A stretch of 42,588 nt of DNA from Lingula anatina (lineage: Eukaryota > Brachiopoda > Lingulata > Lingulida > Lingulidae). The notes under the pieces are model-generated. The model did not search any database, had not been told where the DNA came from, and saw nothing but the letters and a program-made list of their open reading frames with translations. This document shows, piece by piece, positions 1-10,510 of this stretch; position 1 is the first letter of the stretch, and each line of letters begins with the position of its first letter. The position numbers were made by a program, and so were the translations under genes. Where the stretch lies: the NCBI RefSeq assembly GCF_001039355.2, contig NW_019775590.1, positions 156,566-199,153 of the forward strand, read 5' to 3'.

Positions 1-579
1 AATCAGATGACATTTGCGGCGGTATCATTTTTATCATTTTTTCTCTTTCGTTCACATGCTCATTACATTTTAGTAGGAAATGCACTTCTGTTTCAACATC
101 ATTGCAATGTGGACATATTCGGTTTTCTACTGGTTTTTTGGGTTTTGTGTAGCGACCTCTTTCAATTTCTAGGTCATGGTCGCTGATTCGAAATTTTGCA
201 AGTGTTTTTATTTCATTTAGAGGGACTTTCATTGTGAGATAATTTTCTGGAGTGTAGGATTTCTTTATTGCTTTATAAGTTCTTAGTTTGCTTTTATTGT
301 CACTGTGCAGATCGGTCCAAAAAAGTTCTTCAATTTTTTTAATAACATTTACTTGAAGTAAGTTTGGGTCTACAGTGTTTAGATCTGTTGACAGTCCCCA
401 GAGGTCTATAAAAGTTTTTAGAGAGCTTGACCAGCTAGGCCCTTTTAAATGGATTTCTCTTTCATAGATTTGTTTCACGATTCTATTTGGAGCAAGTTCT
501 TTGAAACGAATTTGGTACTTAAAAACATGTTTTACAATATCTGTGTAGAGTGGCAGCCTTCCAAGTTCTGCCCTACTTG

Positions 580-580
<1 letters not shown>
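1..580 (-). mobile_element. LINE ORF2 C-terminal fragment
   Basis: On the minus strand one frame stays open from position 580 to the window edge, about 193 codons without an initiating Met. In order it shows RAELGRLPL (a post-RT motif of non-LTR retrotransposons), a KFRISDHDLEIERGRY block, and a zinc-knuckle-like end with CPHC followed by HFLLKC. These are typical of the C-terminal part of a LINE reverse transcriptase ORF. The 5' part is missing: the frame runs straight into a TAA microsatellite at about 585. The 3' end lies outside the window. The closest relative in the window is the fragment at 40860-41451, which shares SDHDLEIERGRYT. The open frame suggests a fairly recent insertion. The clade (Jockey, CR1, RTE or other) is not resolved. 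Confidence 0.8.

Positions 581-584
<4 letters not shown>

Positions 585-629
<45 letters not shown>
585..629. repeat. (TAA)n microsatellite
   Basis: A pure TAA run. It corresponds in position to the TTA runs in the upstream flanks of the minus-strand vWA copies, because the sequence just after it (CAAGAACCGAG, then GTGGCCAGTGAAATTTTAATG) is a diverged reverse complement of the flank around 22787-22825. The LINE fragment abuts it on the left. Confidence 0.9.
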
Positions 630-1854
630 GACATCAAGAACCGAGTGGCCAGTGAAATTTTAATGAAAGTTTTAGGGTTATTGTAGCCCTTTGCATTTGG
701 ATGACAATAAACTTTATTATCATCCAAAAGTTTTTTCCTGCATCAAATTATTCAATAATGCATCTATTCTTGTGTTGTTAAAAACAATGAAAATATAAAA
801 TATCGGCGTTAACATTTCTTCGGTGCAATGCATAAGCATACATGTAGGCAACTCAAAGCGTAAATCGTCAATGTAACACCTTTCTGTTTTAAGGTGAGAT
901 AGCAATCGGTACGAAGCGTAACTTCATCCCTGAACAAGATTATATTATGAAAATTGGCAGGGTTGCCCTGGAGTCAATAGACTACACTTCCGTGCCGTAA
1001 TTGCTTATATGTTTTTCTTATGGATTAACGAGCCCCTAATTACAGATTTTCATTAAACAAAGGCATTGTTTTACGTTATCAATAATAAAATCTTAACTGA
1101 GACTTTGAAGAAAAATCTCTGGAAGTATTTTGGAGAAAAGTGTTATAATCGGCGTTGAAACGGTGATCATGGATTCTCAGGCAAAAGAGAAATTGAAAAA
1201 ACGGATTTTTCCATTTTTAACTCCCAAATCGCGATAATGACGTTACCCGGACGATGACATATGTGTAAATGTTAATTAATTTAGTGACTAAACACTGAAG
1301 GTTTATTTATTACCCAAAAATGTATTTTTATTACCGAAAAGAATGAATGTGTGCAGTAAATAGAAATTTTGGGCGAAGGGTTACAATATCCCTCAAAACG
1401 TCTACTTTTTCGACTTAGCGTGTTAAAGACGTTTTTTTTATTTTATTTATTTTTAAAGTCAGCGCCTTCCTTATTTCATTATGCAGAGGACTTCACCTAT
1501 TTATGTATCCACGTATTCACGTATTCATGTATCCTTCCAAAAATAAACTTCTAAATGTGTTTTTAATGGGGGAGCAAGCATTGCAACAGGCTCTCGTTTA
1601 CACGCAATGGTAAATAATATTCTGATTATGCAATACCTATTGAAGTAAGGCATTCAATTGCAATTCAAATTCACATTCTTTCCACGAATCTGTGATACAA
1701 GTGTCAAAAAGGCAATGTTTACCTCGACAAATGATCATTGTCTTAGGAGTACCTGAACATTGCCGTGTACAAACTGCTATCACGTGGTTCTCAAAGTTAA
1801 AATGGGCCATGAATCAAGTATTTTTACGGAAATAAGTTACGTGTGGAAATAACA
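630..1854 (+). repeat. Upstream flank unit U1 of vWA-1
   Basis: There is no gene here. Positions 630-680 and about 1370-1854 are diverged plus-strand copies of the flank found upstream of every vWA gene. Recognisable blocks are the ACACGCAATGGTAAATAATATTC stretch near 1600, TCTTTCCACGAATCTGTG near 1676 and CTTAGGAGTACCTGAACATTG near 1741. The part from about 690 to 1370 is not shared with the other flanks. I see nothing coding in it beyond short chance frames. Confidence 0.6.
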
Positions 1855-1857
1855 ACC

Positions 1858-1940
1858 AGAATGATTGGCCCATACACGGAAATAAATCATTGTGACTGCA
1901 ATTTGTCCCAGTAAGTGCAAGTTAGTGTTCTGTATAAATA
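1858..1940 (+). promoter_or_regulatory. Core promoter of vWA-1
   Basis: TATAAATA at 1933-1940 lies 90 bp before the start codon. About 70 bp further upstream is ATTGGCCCATACACGGAAATA, which contains a reversed CCAAT box. The whole block, including GCAATTTGTCCCAGTAAGTG and the TCTGTTTGGATTTCCG stretch downstream of the TATA box, recurs upstream of vWA-4, 5, 7 and 8 with few changes. This argues that it is the functional promoter and 5' UTR. Confidence 0.75.
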
Positions 1941-2029
1941 TCTGTTTGGATTTCCGTCTTTCTGTAAAAGAACCAAGGTAGCTCTCTTCTATCATCTCCA
2001 CGTGGACCAAGTTCCTGCCGTCACTGAAG

Positions 2030-2508
2030 ATGAAGTTAGCTGCGCTGGTGTTGCTGGTTGCTGTTGGAATGGCCTTCAATGGTCTGGGTACTGAGGCTCT
2101 CACGCCTTACCAAGTCATCCAAGCTCTGATGGGCAGTGCTCCTCCCTACTGGGAAGTTTGTTTTGCATTGGACAGCAGCGGCAGCATTAGCGATTCTGAG
2201 TGGTCGTGCTCCAAAGGATCGACCAAGGTAAAATACATGTGCACTAGAACTGATTTTATAATCGAAATGGTTTGCATCCTGTTCAATAACTTAATTTTGT
2301 GTGGATTTATCCGCTTTCGTTAACTTTTACTCCCACCAGAAACATAAGATGAGTAAAAGAGACAATATGGAATAACAATGTTAAAAAAGAAGAAATTTAA
2401 ATAAATTCCGCATTTCTGTCGACAGTGCAATAGGATCTGCATATTAGATCACTGTAATTCATTTTTTGGGCTAGCTTCGCTTTGTGAAAGTCACCAGGCA
2501 TCTGCTGG

Positions 2509-2568
<60 letters not shown>

Positions 2569-5053
2569 CATTGGTCAAAAAGGTTGTCCCACCCCCATTT
2601 CCATGTACTTTTATTTACAAATAATTACCTCACAGTTGTAAATTGTTAGAAATAGTGCTTTTTATTCCAGATACCGTGTCTACCATGATTAATGGATAAA
2701 AAAAATACAAAATAGTGGTGAAAATATACACGTTTTATGCCATTTAGTAAAATGTATAACAGGTACCCCCTCAAATCCACTGTTTCACTGTGACTTATTC
2801 AGATGTAAAGAAATGTGTATTAAATTGAAAAGAGGCCATCAAATGTCACCAAAATTACACACAGTTAGCATTAGGGTGTGCTCGTAAAAGGGCACGTGCC
2901 TAATAGCGTGTGCGGATACCGCGTACTGCAATTATCTCTTGTAGACGGCGCGACAAGCCTTCAACACGGGTAACAATTCTGTTTTTTTGGGATATTGTCC
3001 CTTTCTTCTTAAACAGCGTGGCGGATTGGACCAGATTATTTGAAAATTGATTGATTCATGTCACGGTTGATTAGTAAGGTTATTATAAGGGCTCAAAGAT
3101 GGCGGTTCCATCCTTAGAGCATTGTGTTTCTACAACAAATCACTTGCCAGGCGAGAGGTGTGAGCAATTGTGCTGTCATAATGAAGCCTGGAGATAACCC
3201 CAAAGTCAGTTCTTAAAGATGGTGTGAGATAGCAGCTGAGAATGCTACGTTCAGTGATCCCACAGGCACCTCAACCTGGCCATCCATCACTGGAAGGAAG
3301 TAGGTTTTGATGCAGAATTAAGTTATTTCTTGTATCCCATAGATGGTCAAATGAGGGTCGTAGACATGTTCAAAAATGCCTCTTGGAAGGTGGTGTGTAG
3401 GATAATATCGCCTTAGGTGTAAGATCAGTCCGCATTTGGAGAACATTCCAAGCCCATGGTATTAGTACATTGTTCGTTTTGGTACAAAACGTAACGGGGG
3501 CATTTTACTGTAACATTTTCAACAGATAGCTCACTCCGTTTGCAAGAGGTGACTTCAGGGATGCTACAGGCATCATTGTGACAATGCAGTTGCTCACAGC
3601 TCTGGTCTGGCAAGCGATTTGTTGAAGAAACGCGGAGCTCTGAGAATGGGTCAACCGTCTTTGAGCCCTGATATTAAACCTACTGATATTAATACTGAGC
3701 ACCTGTGGCATTAATTGGAATGTGCATGGCAGAGGAGAACCAATTTCCAAATAATTTGGGCCAATTCCGCCACGCTCTTTAGGATGAATGGGAAAATATC
3801 CCACAAAACAGAATTTTAACCCTTGTTGAAGGCTTGTAGACACACACGCTGTTAGACACGTGACCTTTAAAGAGCACACCTGTTATAAATTTGACTAAAT
3901 GGTATAAAATTAGCATGTTTTCACCACTATTTTGTATTTTCTGAACCATTAATCATGTTTGACATGGAATCTGGAATAAAAAGCACCGTTTATAAAAAAT
4001 AACATCTTTGATGGGATCATTTGTAAATGAAAGTACATGGAAATGGGGATGGGACAACCTTTTTGACCAATGTAGTTGTGCAGCTTATAAAAATACTGGG
4101 TTACATTTGAATAAATATTGTTTCAGAACATCCTTTTCATCATCAACAACACTCCTGGTACGAATACTATAGCACCTTGGAAACATAAGATTGCTCTGGT
4201 ACGCTTCTCTACCTGGGCACAACTCATTTTTGCCCTTGGGACCCATTCGTTCTACACTGCCAATCGCAATGCTATTGGCGCCGTGGCGAAAAATGGTAAG
4301 ATCGATACATATTTAAGTTTAGGGACAGTCACTTTAATATAACGTCTCAGCAGCTAAGTCAAGCCTGCAGTCTTAATAGTTATTTTCATACATTTGCTGA
4401 TAATTCATAATGATAAAATTTAAAATTGTTCACTTTCTACACAATAAACTGAAAGCGTACCTAAAAACTTTCGTCCCAACACTTATAGTTCCATATAATT
4501 TTCAGGTGGTGCGACGAATATAAACAATGCTTTATTGAAGTGTTATGTTCAGCTTGGTTACTATGGCAAGCGCTTAGTCTGGATTATGACTGATGGGCAG
4601 TATAATTATGGGGGTGACCCGAGGCCCAGGGCAAATGCTATGAAAAGGAACGGTATGTACTAAGACTAGACAACAAGGAAATAGGCTGTCTACCTTAAAC
4701 AAGTGCGGTCATTATAAACATTTAAGATCGGAGAAGTTGGGACAAGGGCCTTTATTTTTATAATTATTCTTAAGATATTCTGTTGTTTATTCCTTTTTTC
4801 TACTGCATAAATACACGTCTTCGTCATTATTTCAGGAATAATCATTTGCGTCGTGGCTGTTGGTGACAATGTCAACTGGACTGTGATCTACGACATTGCC
4901 TCTTGGGTGTATATCCCGGGCACCCGTCGTTGGGTGAAATGCGTTATGAGGTACCACACCTGTGCGGCCTATTATCGTGCGTCATTGATATATTATCCTA
5001 TACTGCCACGGGTGAATCAAACAGTATTTCCCGTTACAAGGGCTGTTCCTTAA
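2030..5053 (+). CDS. vWA-1, secreted single-vWA-domain protein
   Basis: Four coding exons: 2030-2227, 4127-4295, 4506-4652 and 4836-5053, with GT-AG introns of phases 0, 1 and 1. They total 732 bp and encode 243 residues. The N-terminus MKLAALVLLVAVGMAF is a signal peptide with likely cleavage near residue 23. The vWA domain starts at VCFALDSSGSIS (MIDAS DxSxS, residues 48-52), continues through ALVRFST, has the MIDAS Thr in GGATN and the Asp in WIMTDG, and ends near IIICVVAVGDNVNWTVI...IASW, the usual vWA strand-helix pattern. The tail (about 60 residues) carries KCVMRYHTC. NNT and NWT are possible N-glycosylation sites. The start ATG has A at -3 and is shared by all copies. A vWA domain usually binds a protein or matrix ligand through a divalent ion; the partner here is unknown. 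vWA-8 is the closest copy. Intron 1 is enlarged by a Tc1 insertion. Confidence 0.88.
2511..2567. repeat. (TA)n microsatellite
   Basis: An uninterrupted TA run inside intron 1 of vWA-1, directly next to the left end of a Tc1-like element. Tc1 elements insert at TA, so the run offered many target sites. vWA-8 has a CT tract at the matching place. Confidence 0.95.
2569..4072 (+). mobile_element. Decayed Tc1-like DNA transposon
   Basis: The ends are inverted copies of each other over at least 55 bp, starting CATTGGTCAAAAAGGTTGTC, and a TA lies outside the right end. The left end has one extra A after its TA. The element is 1504 bp, a usual Tc1 length. The plus strand holds a broken transposase. 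CDNAVAHSS (from about 3577) matches the second catalytic Asp block. SLSPDIKPT followed by EHLWH (about 3657-3709) matches the SPDxNPxExxW block with the catalytic Glu. RHAL.DEWENIP follows near 3770. Stops and frameshifts interrupt it, so it is inactive. It sits in intron 1 of vWA-1 in the same orientation as the gene and is absent from the matching intron of vWA-8. Confidence 0.85.
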
Positions 5054-5323
5054 ATATGCAGACAGGAGTCCAGCTGCAAATGCGCTAAGTTTGTTTCCGT
5101 TAATTCCTACGATATTTGGAAATGAGTATCACAAGCTGTGAATTTATTAATTATGACTTTACTGACAAATTTATGTTTTCAGAGTTAAACATAGAAAAAA
5201 AGTTCAATTTCTGTTACTTTTTAATTTGAGACCATAAGCAGTAAATGAAGAAATTTGCACGTGTATAACTTCTTTCTACCCCTTATGTTATTTACTATAC
5301 AGCAGCACACATCGAGCAATTTG

Positions 5324-5329
5324 AATAAA
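5324..5329 (+). other. Poly(A) signal of vWA-1
   Basis: AATAAA 271 bp after the stop codon, in the context TTTGAATAAAACAATG. The same signal lies at nearly the same distance from the stop in vWA-4, 5 and 8. Confidence 0.7.
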
Positions 5330-5539
5330 ACAATGCGATAGCTTTAACCTGGTTTTCGGTTTTAAATATATTATTACTGTACTCAAACTACCAGTGAATT
5401 TCTTTTATTATCCGAAATTTTAAGTTGGGGTTTACCTTCAGTGGTAATGTCGTTATTCGTTTAATTGTATGCTATGGAAAACCTGTATTGTAATTTATGA
5501 ATTTTAAATTCACGATATAAAAAGCGAGTTCCTTTCATA

Positions 5540-5830
5540 AAATCAATTCACAAGCATGATCAAAGCTTTGTGTTTTATTTTATTTGTGAGCATATCTGTC
5601 GGTGCTTTATTGCAGTCGTCACGTGACAGTCGGCAACGAATCGCCGCCAGGGCCCGGTTCCACACAAGGCGATTCCGTGCCGACTGTCACGTGGCGGCTG
5701 CCATACCACCAGTCGTGTCCCCTGCAGTGACAGTTCCATGATGGTGTCCTTTTGATAAAGGTCGAAACGTCGGAGTATCTGCAAAAACGTCCACCGGATC
5801 TACGTGATTGTCCAATATTAGAGTTAATTT
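5540..5830 (+). repeat. U2-type repeat with inverted repeat and hammerhead-like motif
   Basis: Arms of 33 nt at 5613-5645 and 5668-5700 are near-perfect inverted copies around a 22 nt spacer; both contain CACGTGACAGTCGGC or its complement. Downstream, 5738-5771 holds ATGATGG, a CCTT/AAGG stem and CGAAACGTCGG, which resembles the conserved boxes of a hammerhead ribozyme. Reverse-strand relatives occur near 19.1, 25.9 and 34.3 kb, each followed by GGATCTACGTGA or AGATCTACGTGA. The short frame 5556-5741 runs through the palindrome and is not treated as a gene. Confidence 0.55.
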
Positions 5831-6471
5831 ATTTGCCTTTAATTACCAGTGATATTTTAATGAAAGATTTAAGATTTAAGCGTCCTTTTATTTAGAATGT
5901 GTCGAATGTGTGTGATTAAAACGGTTTTTAAATTTTGTGTTAACGTTTACAAGTTGTCCCGTCCATTACCTTCCTGTAAAGAGCGTCATTACCCGTATTT
6001 TTCTTCCACGAACGTCTCAAATGTCTTTCAATTGAATCAGTTTACATTGCAAAAGGAATCGTGCATGTATCGTATCACGCAATTCTGAATAGTCTGTGTA
6101 GGTAATTTGAGTAAGTTATCGTAAGTAATCTGTCACTGTAATACCTTTAAAAGTAAAGAATTCAACTGCAATTCAAATAGCATACTTTCTTTACTTTCCA
6201 TGTATCTATATGGAGCAGGTGTCAATAGAAGAGATGTTTACTTCAGCAACATGCCTAAGTTATAAAGGAATGCGTAATAATTATCTTGTATTCCCCGCTT
6301 CAATGTCGTTATCAAGGTTTAAGTAAGCCATGGAATCACGTATTTGCACTAAAAAAAGGAATGTGTGAAAATAACATTCAGAGTGGGGTAAGCCGATTGG
6401 TTGACCCATAGACGGAAATAAATTATAATGAATGCAACCTGTGTGAGTGAGTGCAGGTTGCTTTTTTTTCT
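5831..6471 (+). other. Spacer and upstream flank of vWA-2
   Basis: No gene is seen. From about 6120 the sequence is the plus-strand copy of the flank that also lies upstream of vWA-3 (ATTCAACTGCAATTCAAATAG near 6160). GATTGGTTGACCCATAGACGG at about 6397 corresponds to the CCAAT-type block of the family promoter. Positions 5831-6119 contain nothing I can identify. Confidence 0.5.
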
Positions 6472-6479
6472 TATAAGTA
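6472..6479 (+). promoter_or_regulatory. TATA box of vWA-2
   Basis: TATAAGTA, 90 bp before the ATG. It is aligned with TATAAATA of vWA-1 by the flanking TGTTTGTACGTCTGTCTC and by the GTGCAGGTTGC stretch upstream. The one-base variant is shared in part by vWA-3, where it has decayed further. Confidence 0.65.
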
Positions 6480-6569
6480 TTTGTTTGTACGTCTGTCTCT
6501 CTGCCAAAAATTCGAGGTAGCTTCTCCTCTATCGTCATCACGTCCACCAAGTTCCTGCCGTCGTCAAAG

Positions 6570-8493
6570 ATGAAGTTAGCCGCGCTGGTGCTGCTGGTTG
6601 CTGTTGGAATCGCCTTCAATGAGCTGGGCTCTGAGGCTCTCACACCTCACCAAGTTATTCAAGCTCTGATGGGCGGTGCTTCTCCTTACTGGAATGTGGT
6701 GTTTGCTTTGGACAGCAGCGACAGCATAAGCAGCTCTGAATGGTCTTGCTCCAAGTCATCGACCAGGGTAGGATAAACTGGCTCCACTATAATAAACAAT
6801 TTAGCTTGTAGTTTGCTGGGGAATTTGAGAGCACATATTTCTGTATCTTTATAATTATAATTACTAACATTAAATAAGAAAACAAATCTGTTTTGAATAA
6901 CCATGTTAGATAGATAGATATATAGATATATTGATTGCTAGATATATAGACAGTACAAAAACAACGAAACATATACGTGTTTTTTTTTTCTTTTTTTTTT
7001 TACACATTTGTGCAACGCAAAGCAAAATATTTGATTTATCTTTAAATAAGTCTTGCTTCAGAATATCCTTGCAATTATCAACAACACCCCTACTCCGAAT
7101 AGCATAGCCCCTGGAAAACATAGGATCGCTCTGGTACGTTTCTCTACCAGGGCAAGGCTCATCTTTCCTCTGGGTTACCATGAAAACTACCCTGCCAATG
7201 ATGCGGCTATTGATGATGTGCCGAAAGAAGGTAGGGCCCACTATTGTGCAAATATCGTTGTAGGTCATATAATGCACGCACTCATACAGTATACACACAA
7301 GTGCACAGACACACGCGCGTTCATGGGTGAGGGGCATCCCGCAAGAAAATGCAGTAGTGTCGAAGTAGCAAAGAAGCATCAACGCAGTAGTGGTGTGGAG
7401 CATATTTGCAGTAGAAATGCAGTATAGCCTACTGCAATTCTACTTCAAAAATTACATAGGGTTGTACAGAGGAGGAGCATAAATGCAGTAGATTAGCAGC
7501 ATGATAGAAGCACATGTTTCAAATATGCTAATTAGCTCCCACATCGAAGCAGATTTGAAGCATGTTTGCAGTATGATTGCAGTAGTCTACTGCGCTGGAG
7601 TATCTACTTCATTTTCGTGCGGGATATCTCGAAAGAGGGCTTTATTTAAGAGATTTAGTGGCCCTTTTATACACAGACCTAACTTATACATCATTTGTAA
7701 GACCAAAGACTGCTGGACAAAATTGCCATGATGTGGAAATGACAAATGTTTACTTGGATATATGTAACCATAGAAACGCACAGAATCCAAGATGAACGTC
7801 GTGGTTTCTGCAATATTTTTACTTAACAAGACACAAATAATTGATCATCGTATCTAGTTCGATCGATAAGTATGACCTTTTCATCTTTTGGAGAGGGAAT
7901 TAAGTGTGAGCTACAAAATCCAACATTAGTTGTTCCAAAAAAGTGAAGCAGAAAGATTAAAACAGCTTCACCTCATTTACAGGTGGTCTGACGAATATAT
8001 ACCATGCCTTGTGGCATTGTAACATTCAACTTGGTTACATCTCTGGCAATCGCCTAGTCTGGATAATGACTGATGGATACTATACTTATGGGGATGACCC
8101 AAGACCCTTGGCCACGCTTATGAAGAAGAAAGGTACGCACTACCACTACTGCCAAGATAGAGTGTCTATTGCCTAAAACGAATGCTGTCGGTTAACATTA
8201 ACCCATTAAAAGATTCGAGGAAGCCGGGTGGCCAGTAATTAATGTACTTTAATTGATTTTATTCTGCACGTTTTCCCTTCTGTATATACTATAAACACTT
8301 GTTTCTCCCAATTTCAGGAATTATCATATGTATCGTTGCTATTGGTGACAATGTTGACTGGAGTGTAATCAACGCCATGGCCTCGTGGGTGTACATTCCG
8401 AACATCGGTCGCACTGTGCAATGCGTTATGAGGTACCAAACCTGTACGGCCTATTTACTTGCCTCGTATCCTTTGCTGATACGGGTACCATAG
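6570..8493 (+). CDS. vWA-2, secreted single-vWA-domain protein
   Basis: Exons 6570-6767, 7062-7230, 7983-8132 and 8318-8493 total 693 bp and encode 230 residues; phases are 0, 1 and 1. The signal peptide is MKLAALVLLVAVGIAF. MIDAS residues are DSSDS (DxSxS kept), T in GGLTN and D in WIMTDG. IIICIVAIGDNVDW marks the last core strand of the vWA fold. The tail is shorter than in vWA-1: after CVMRYQTC it ends AYLLASYPLLIRVP, the form also seen in vWA-4. Exon 3 has one extra codon (SGN where vWA-1 has GK). No frame break is visible, so this is the functional partner of the palindromic pair with vWA-3. The 3' UTR lacks a canonical AATAAA at the usual spot and has AATATA-like sequence instead. Function beyond a secreted vWA protein is unknown. 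Confidence 0.85.
7338..7623. mobile_element. 286 bp MITE-like insertion rich in GCAGTAG
   Basis: The ends are imperfect inverted repeats, CCCGCAAGAAAATGCAGTAG on the left and the complement of CCCGCACGAAAATGAAGTAG on the right. vWA-3, the inverted copy of this gene, has the uninterrupted site GGCATATCTCG, while here the flanks read GGCAT and ATATCTCG, consistent with a 2 bp AT duplication. Inside, GCAGTAG or its complement CTACTGC occurs many times. There is no coding capacity. It lies in intron 2 of vWA-2. The superfamily is not assigned. Confidence 0.75.
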
Positions 8494-9251
8494 CCGGGAC
8501 TTCCCACCGCCCAGCCTGTTACCTAAATCTGTAGACAGGAGTAAAGTTGCAAATTTGGTAGCTTATTTCTGATCACTCTCTATGGCAACTGACGTATCGC
8601 ATGCTGTGGATATATTTCGACTTACTTCTCCGTTGAACTCTTGAATTCACAGACAAATCTAGATATTCCAATGGTGATGATTAATTTATAATCCTTTTTT
8701 GCGTAGGACATTTCGATAGGTCGTTTCTTTAAGGAGTTGGTTTTAAGACCTTTAGTGGCATATCTATATATTTGCAAACTTATGTTTTTTTAATATATAT
8801 TTTAATGTAATTTGGTGTACCCCGGTACACATTTTACAATTTAAATATACAATTTATATACAATTGTTTTGTTATATGGCTACGAGGATGGGTTGCAACT
8901 GTTTATCCTTTAATCACCGTCTCGACATGCGTGATCACAAAAATATCCCATAAAATATCCCATTCTATCTTGTCTTTTCACTATTCAGTATCTCCTTTTG
9001 AGGTAGAAGAGAATATCAACTCCAATGCGTTATGCTCAAAATCCAGTTTGCATTTGTTTTAAACGTGATGGAAAAAATGCATTTTGACTGTGAAATAAAA
9101 AAATCAAATCAAAATTTAAATGTTATTTTCCATCCTTGTCTAGTGTTAGGACAATTTTCAACTCGTTTACTCTTGAGGAAGTTATCTTGCACTCAGTAAG
9201 TTGTTTCGTTATTACTAACTAGGTTTTACTTTATATACCACTTGCAAATAA

Positions 9252-9723
9252 CGGAGGCGCACGTAGGCCATTAACTTAACAACATACACCCTTCTTAGCC
9301 TATGCGATGGTGAGTCTAGATATTAACGTGACCCCATTTGGCTGCCATATGAACACGAACGTTACTGTGACATCAACGTTCGTCGTCTCACATTTCGGCC
9401 GTTAGAATGGAAAGTAATGATTTGCACAGCAGAGATATCCAAATACCACCAAACTCATGTTCTTGCCTTGATTAAAAAAAAAAGGTTGAAATTGAAGATA
9501 TGACAACGATCTTGTCTTATTCATTCCTATGCTGTCCCCATGCACAGGTCCTATGCTGCACAGGTCATACCTATTCTCAGTTGCATTAAAAGTAAACTTC
9601 CCAGAAACGCGTTAGTTTGTCCTTCACTAATACACTTTAAGATCCCCAAACACCTTTAATCTTAGTTTTGTGAGACAGAATGTTGGTTCTTTAATGCATG
9701 GTATTCGAAATTCACAGCGTTAC
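9252..9723. other. Spacer of the palindrome
   Basis: About 470 bp between the two arms with no gene. The last 55 bp (TGAGACAGAATGTTGG to GAAATTCACAG, about 9668-9720) are a reverse complement of part of the distal flank at about 13215-13275, so the inversion junction joined two flank pieces. CAGGTCCTATGCTG and CAGGTCATACC form a small local duplication near 9546-9570. The rest is unrecognised. Confidence 0.5.
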
Positions 9724-10510
9724 ACGTTATTTACAAGTGGTGTATAAAGTAAAATCAAGTTAGTAATAACGAAACAACTTATTGAGTGCTAGATAACTTC
9801 CTCAAGAGTAAACGGGTTGAAAATTGTTTGAACACTAGACAAGGATGGAAAATATCAAAAGTATTTAAAATTTGATTGGATGTATTATTTCACAGTCAAA
9901 ATGTTTTTTTTTTTCATCACGTTTAAAACAAATGCAAACTTGATTTTGAGCATGACGCATTGGAGTTGATATTCTAGATTTTTAATTAAAAAAATAAAAG
10001 ACTCATAGAAATTACCTTAAAAGGAGATACTGAACGGTGAAAAGAGATGTAGAATGGGGTATTCTTGTGATCACGCATGTCGAGACGGTGATTAAAGGAT
10101 AAACAGTTGCAATCCATCCTCGTAGCCATATAACAAAACAATTGTATATAAATTGCATATTTAAATTGTAAAATGTGTACCGGGGTACACCAAATTACAT
10201 TAAAATATATATAAAAAAAACATAAGTTTGCAAATATCTAGATATGCCACTTATGGTCTTGAAACCAACTTAAAGAAACGGCCTATCGAAATATCCTACG
10301 CAAAAAAAGGGTTTATAAATGAATCATCACCATTGGAATACCTAGATTTGTCTGTGAATTCAAGAGTTCAACGGAGCAGTAAGTCGAAATATATCCACAG
10401 CATGCGATACGTCAGTTGCCATAGAGAGTGATCAGAAATAAACTACCATATTTGCAACTTTACTCCTGTCTACAGATTTAGGTAACAGACTGGGCGGTGG
10501 GAAGTCCCGG

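Larger units (their letters stand above)
6120..9251 (+). repeat. Left arm of a large inverted duplication
   Basis: About 3.1 kb, including the promoter, all exons and introns and about 750 bp of 3' flank of vWA-2, recurs in reverse complement at 9724-12645. The match continues through non-coding 3' sequence such as GTCTCGACATGCGTGATCAC (8928) and GGACAAGGATGG-type blocks, so it is one segmental duplication and not just paralogy of exons. The main size difference is a 286 bp insertion in this arm at 7338. Confidence 0.85.

Noticed and set aside
449-655. Plus-strand frame ending in poly-Asn
   Set aside because: It lies antisense to the LINE frame and then runs through the TAA microsatellite.
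3505-3879. Minus-strand frame in the Tc1 element
   Set aside because: The transposase motifs are on the plus strand; this is the antisense shadow.
7053-7427. Frame continuing past exon 2 of vWA-2
   Set aside because: Only the first part (to 7230) is exon; the rest is intron read-through into the MITE.
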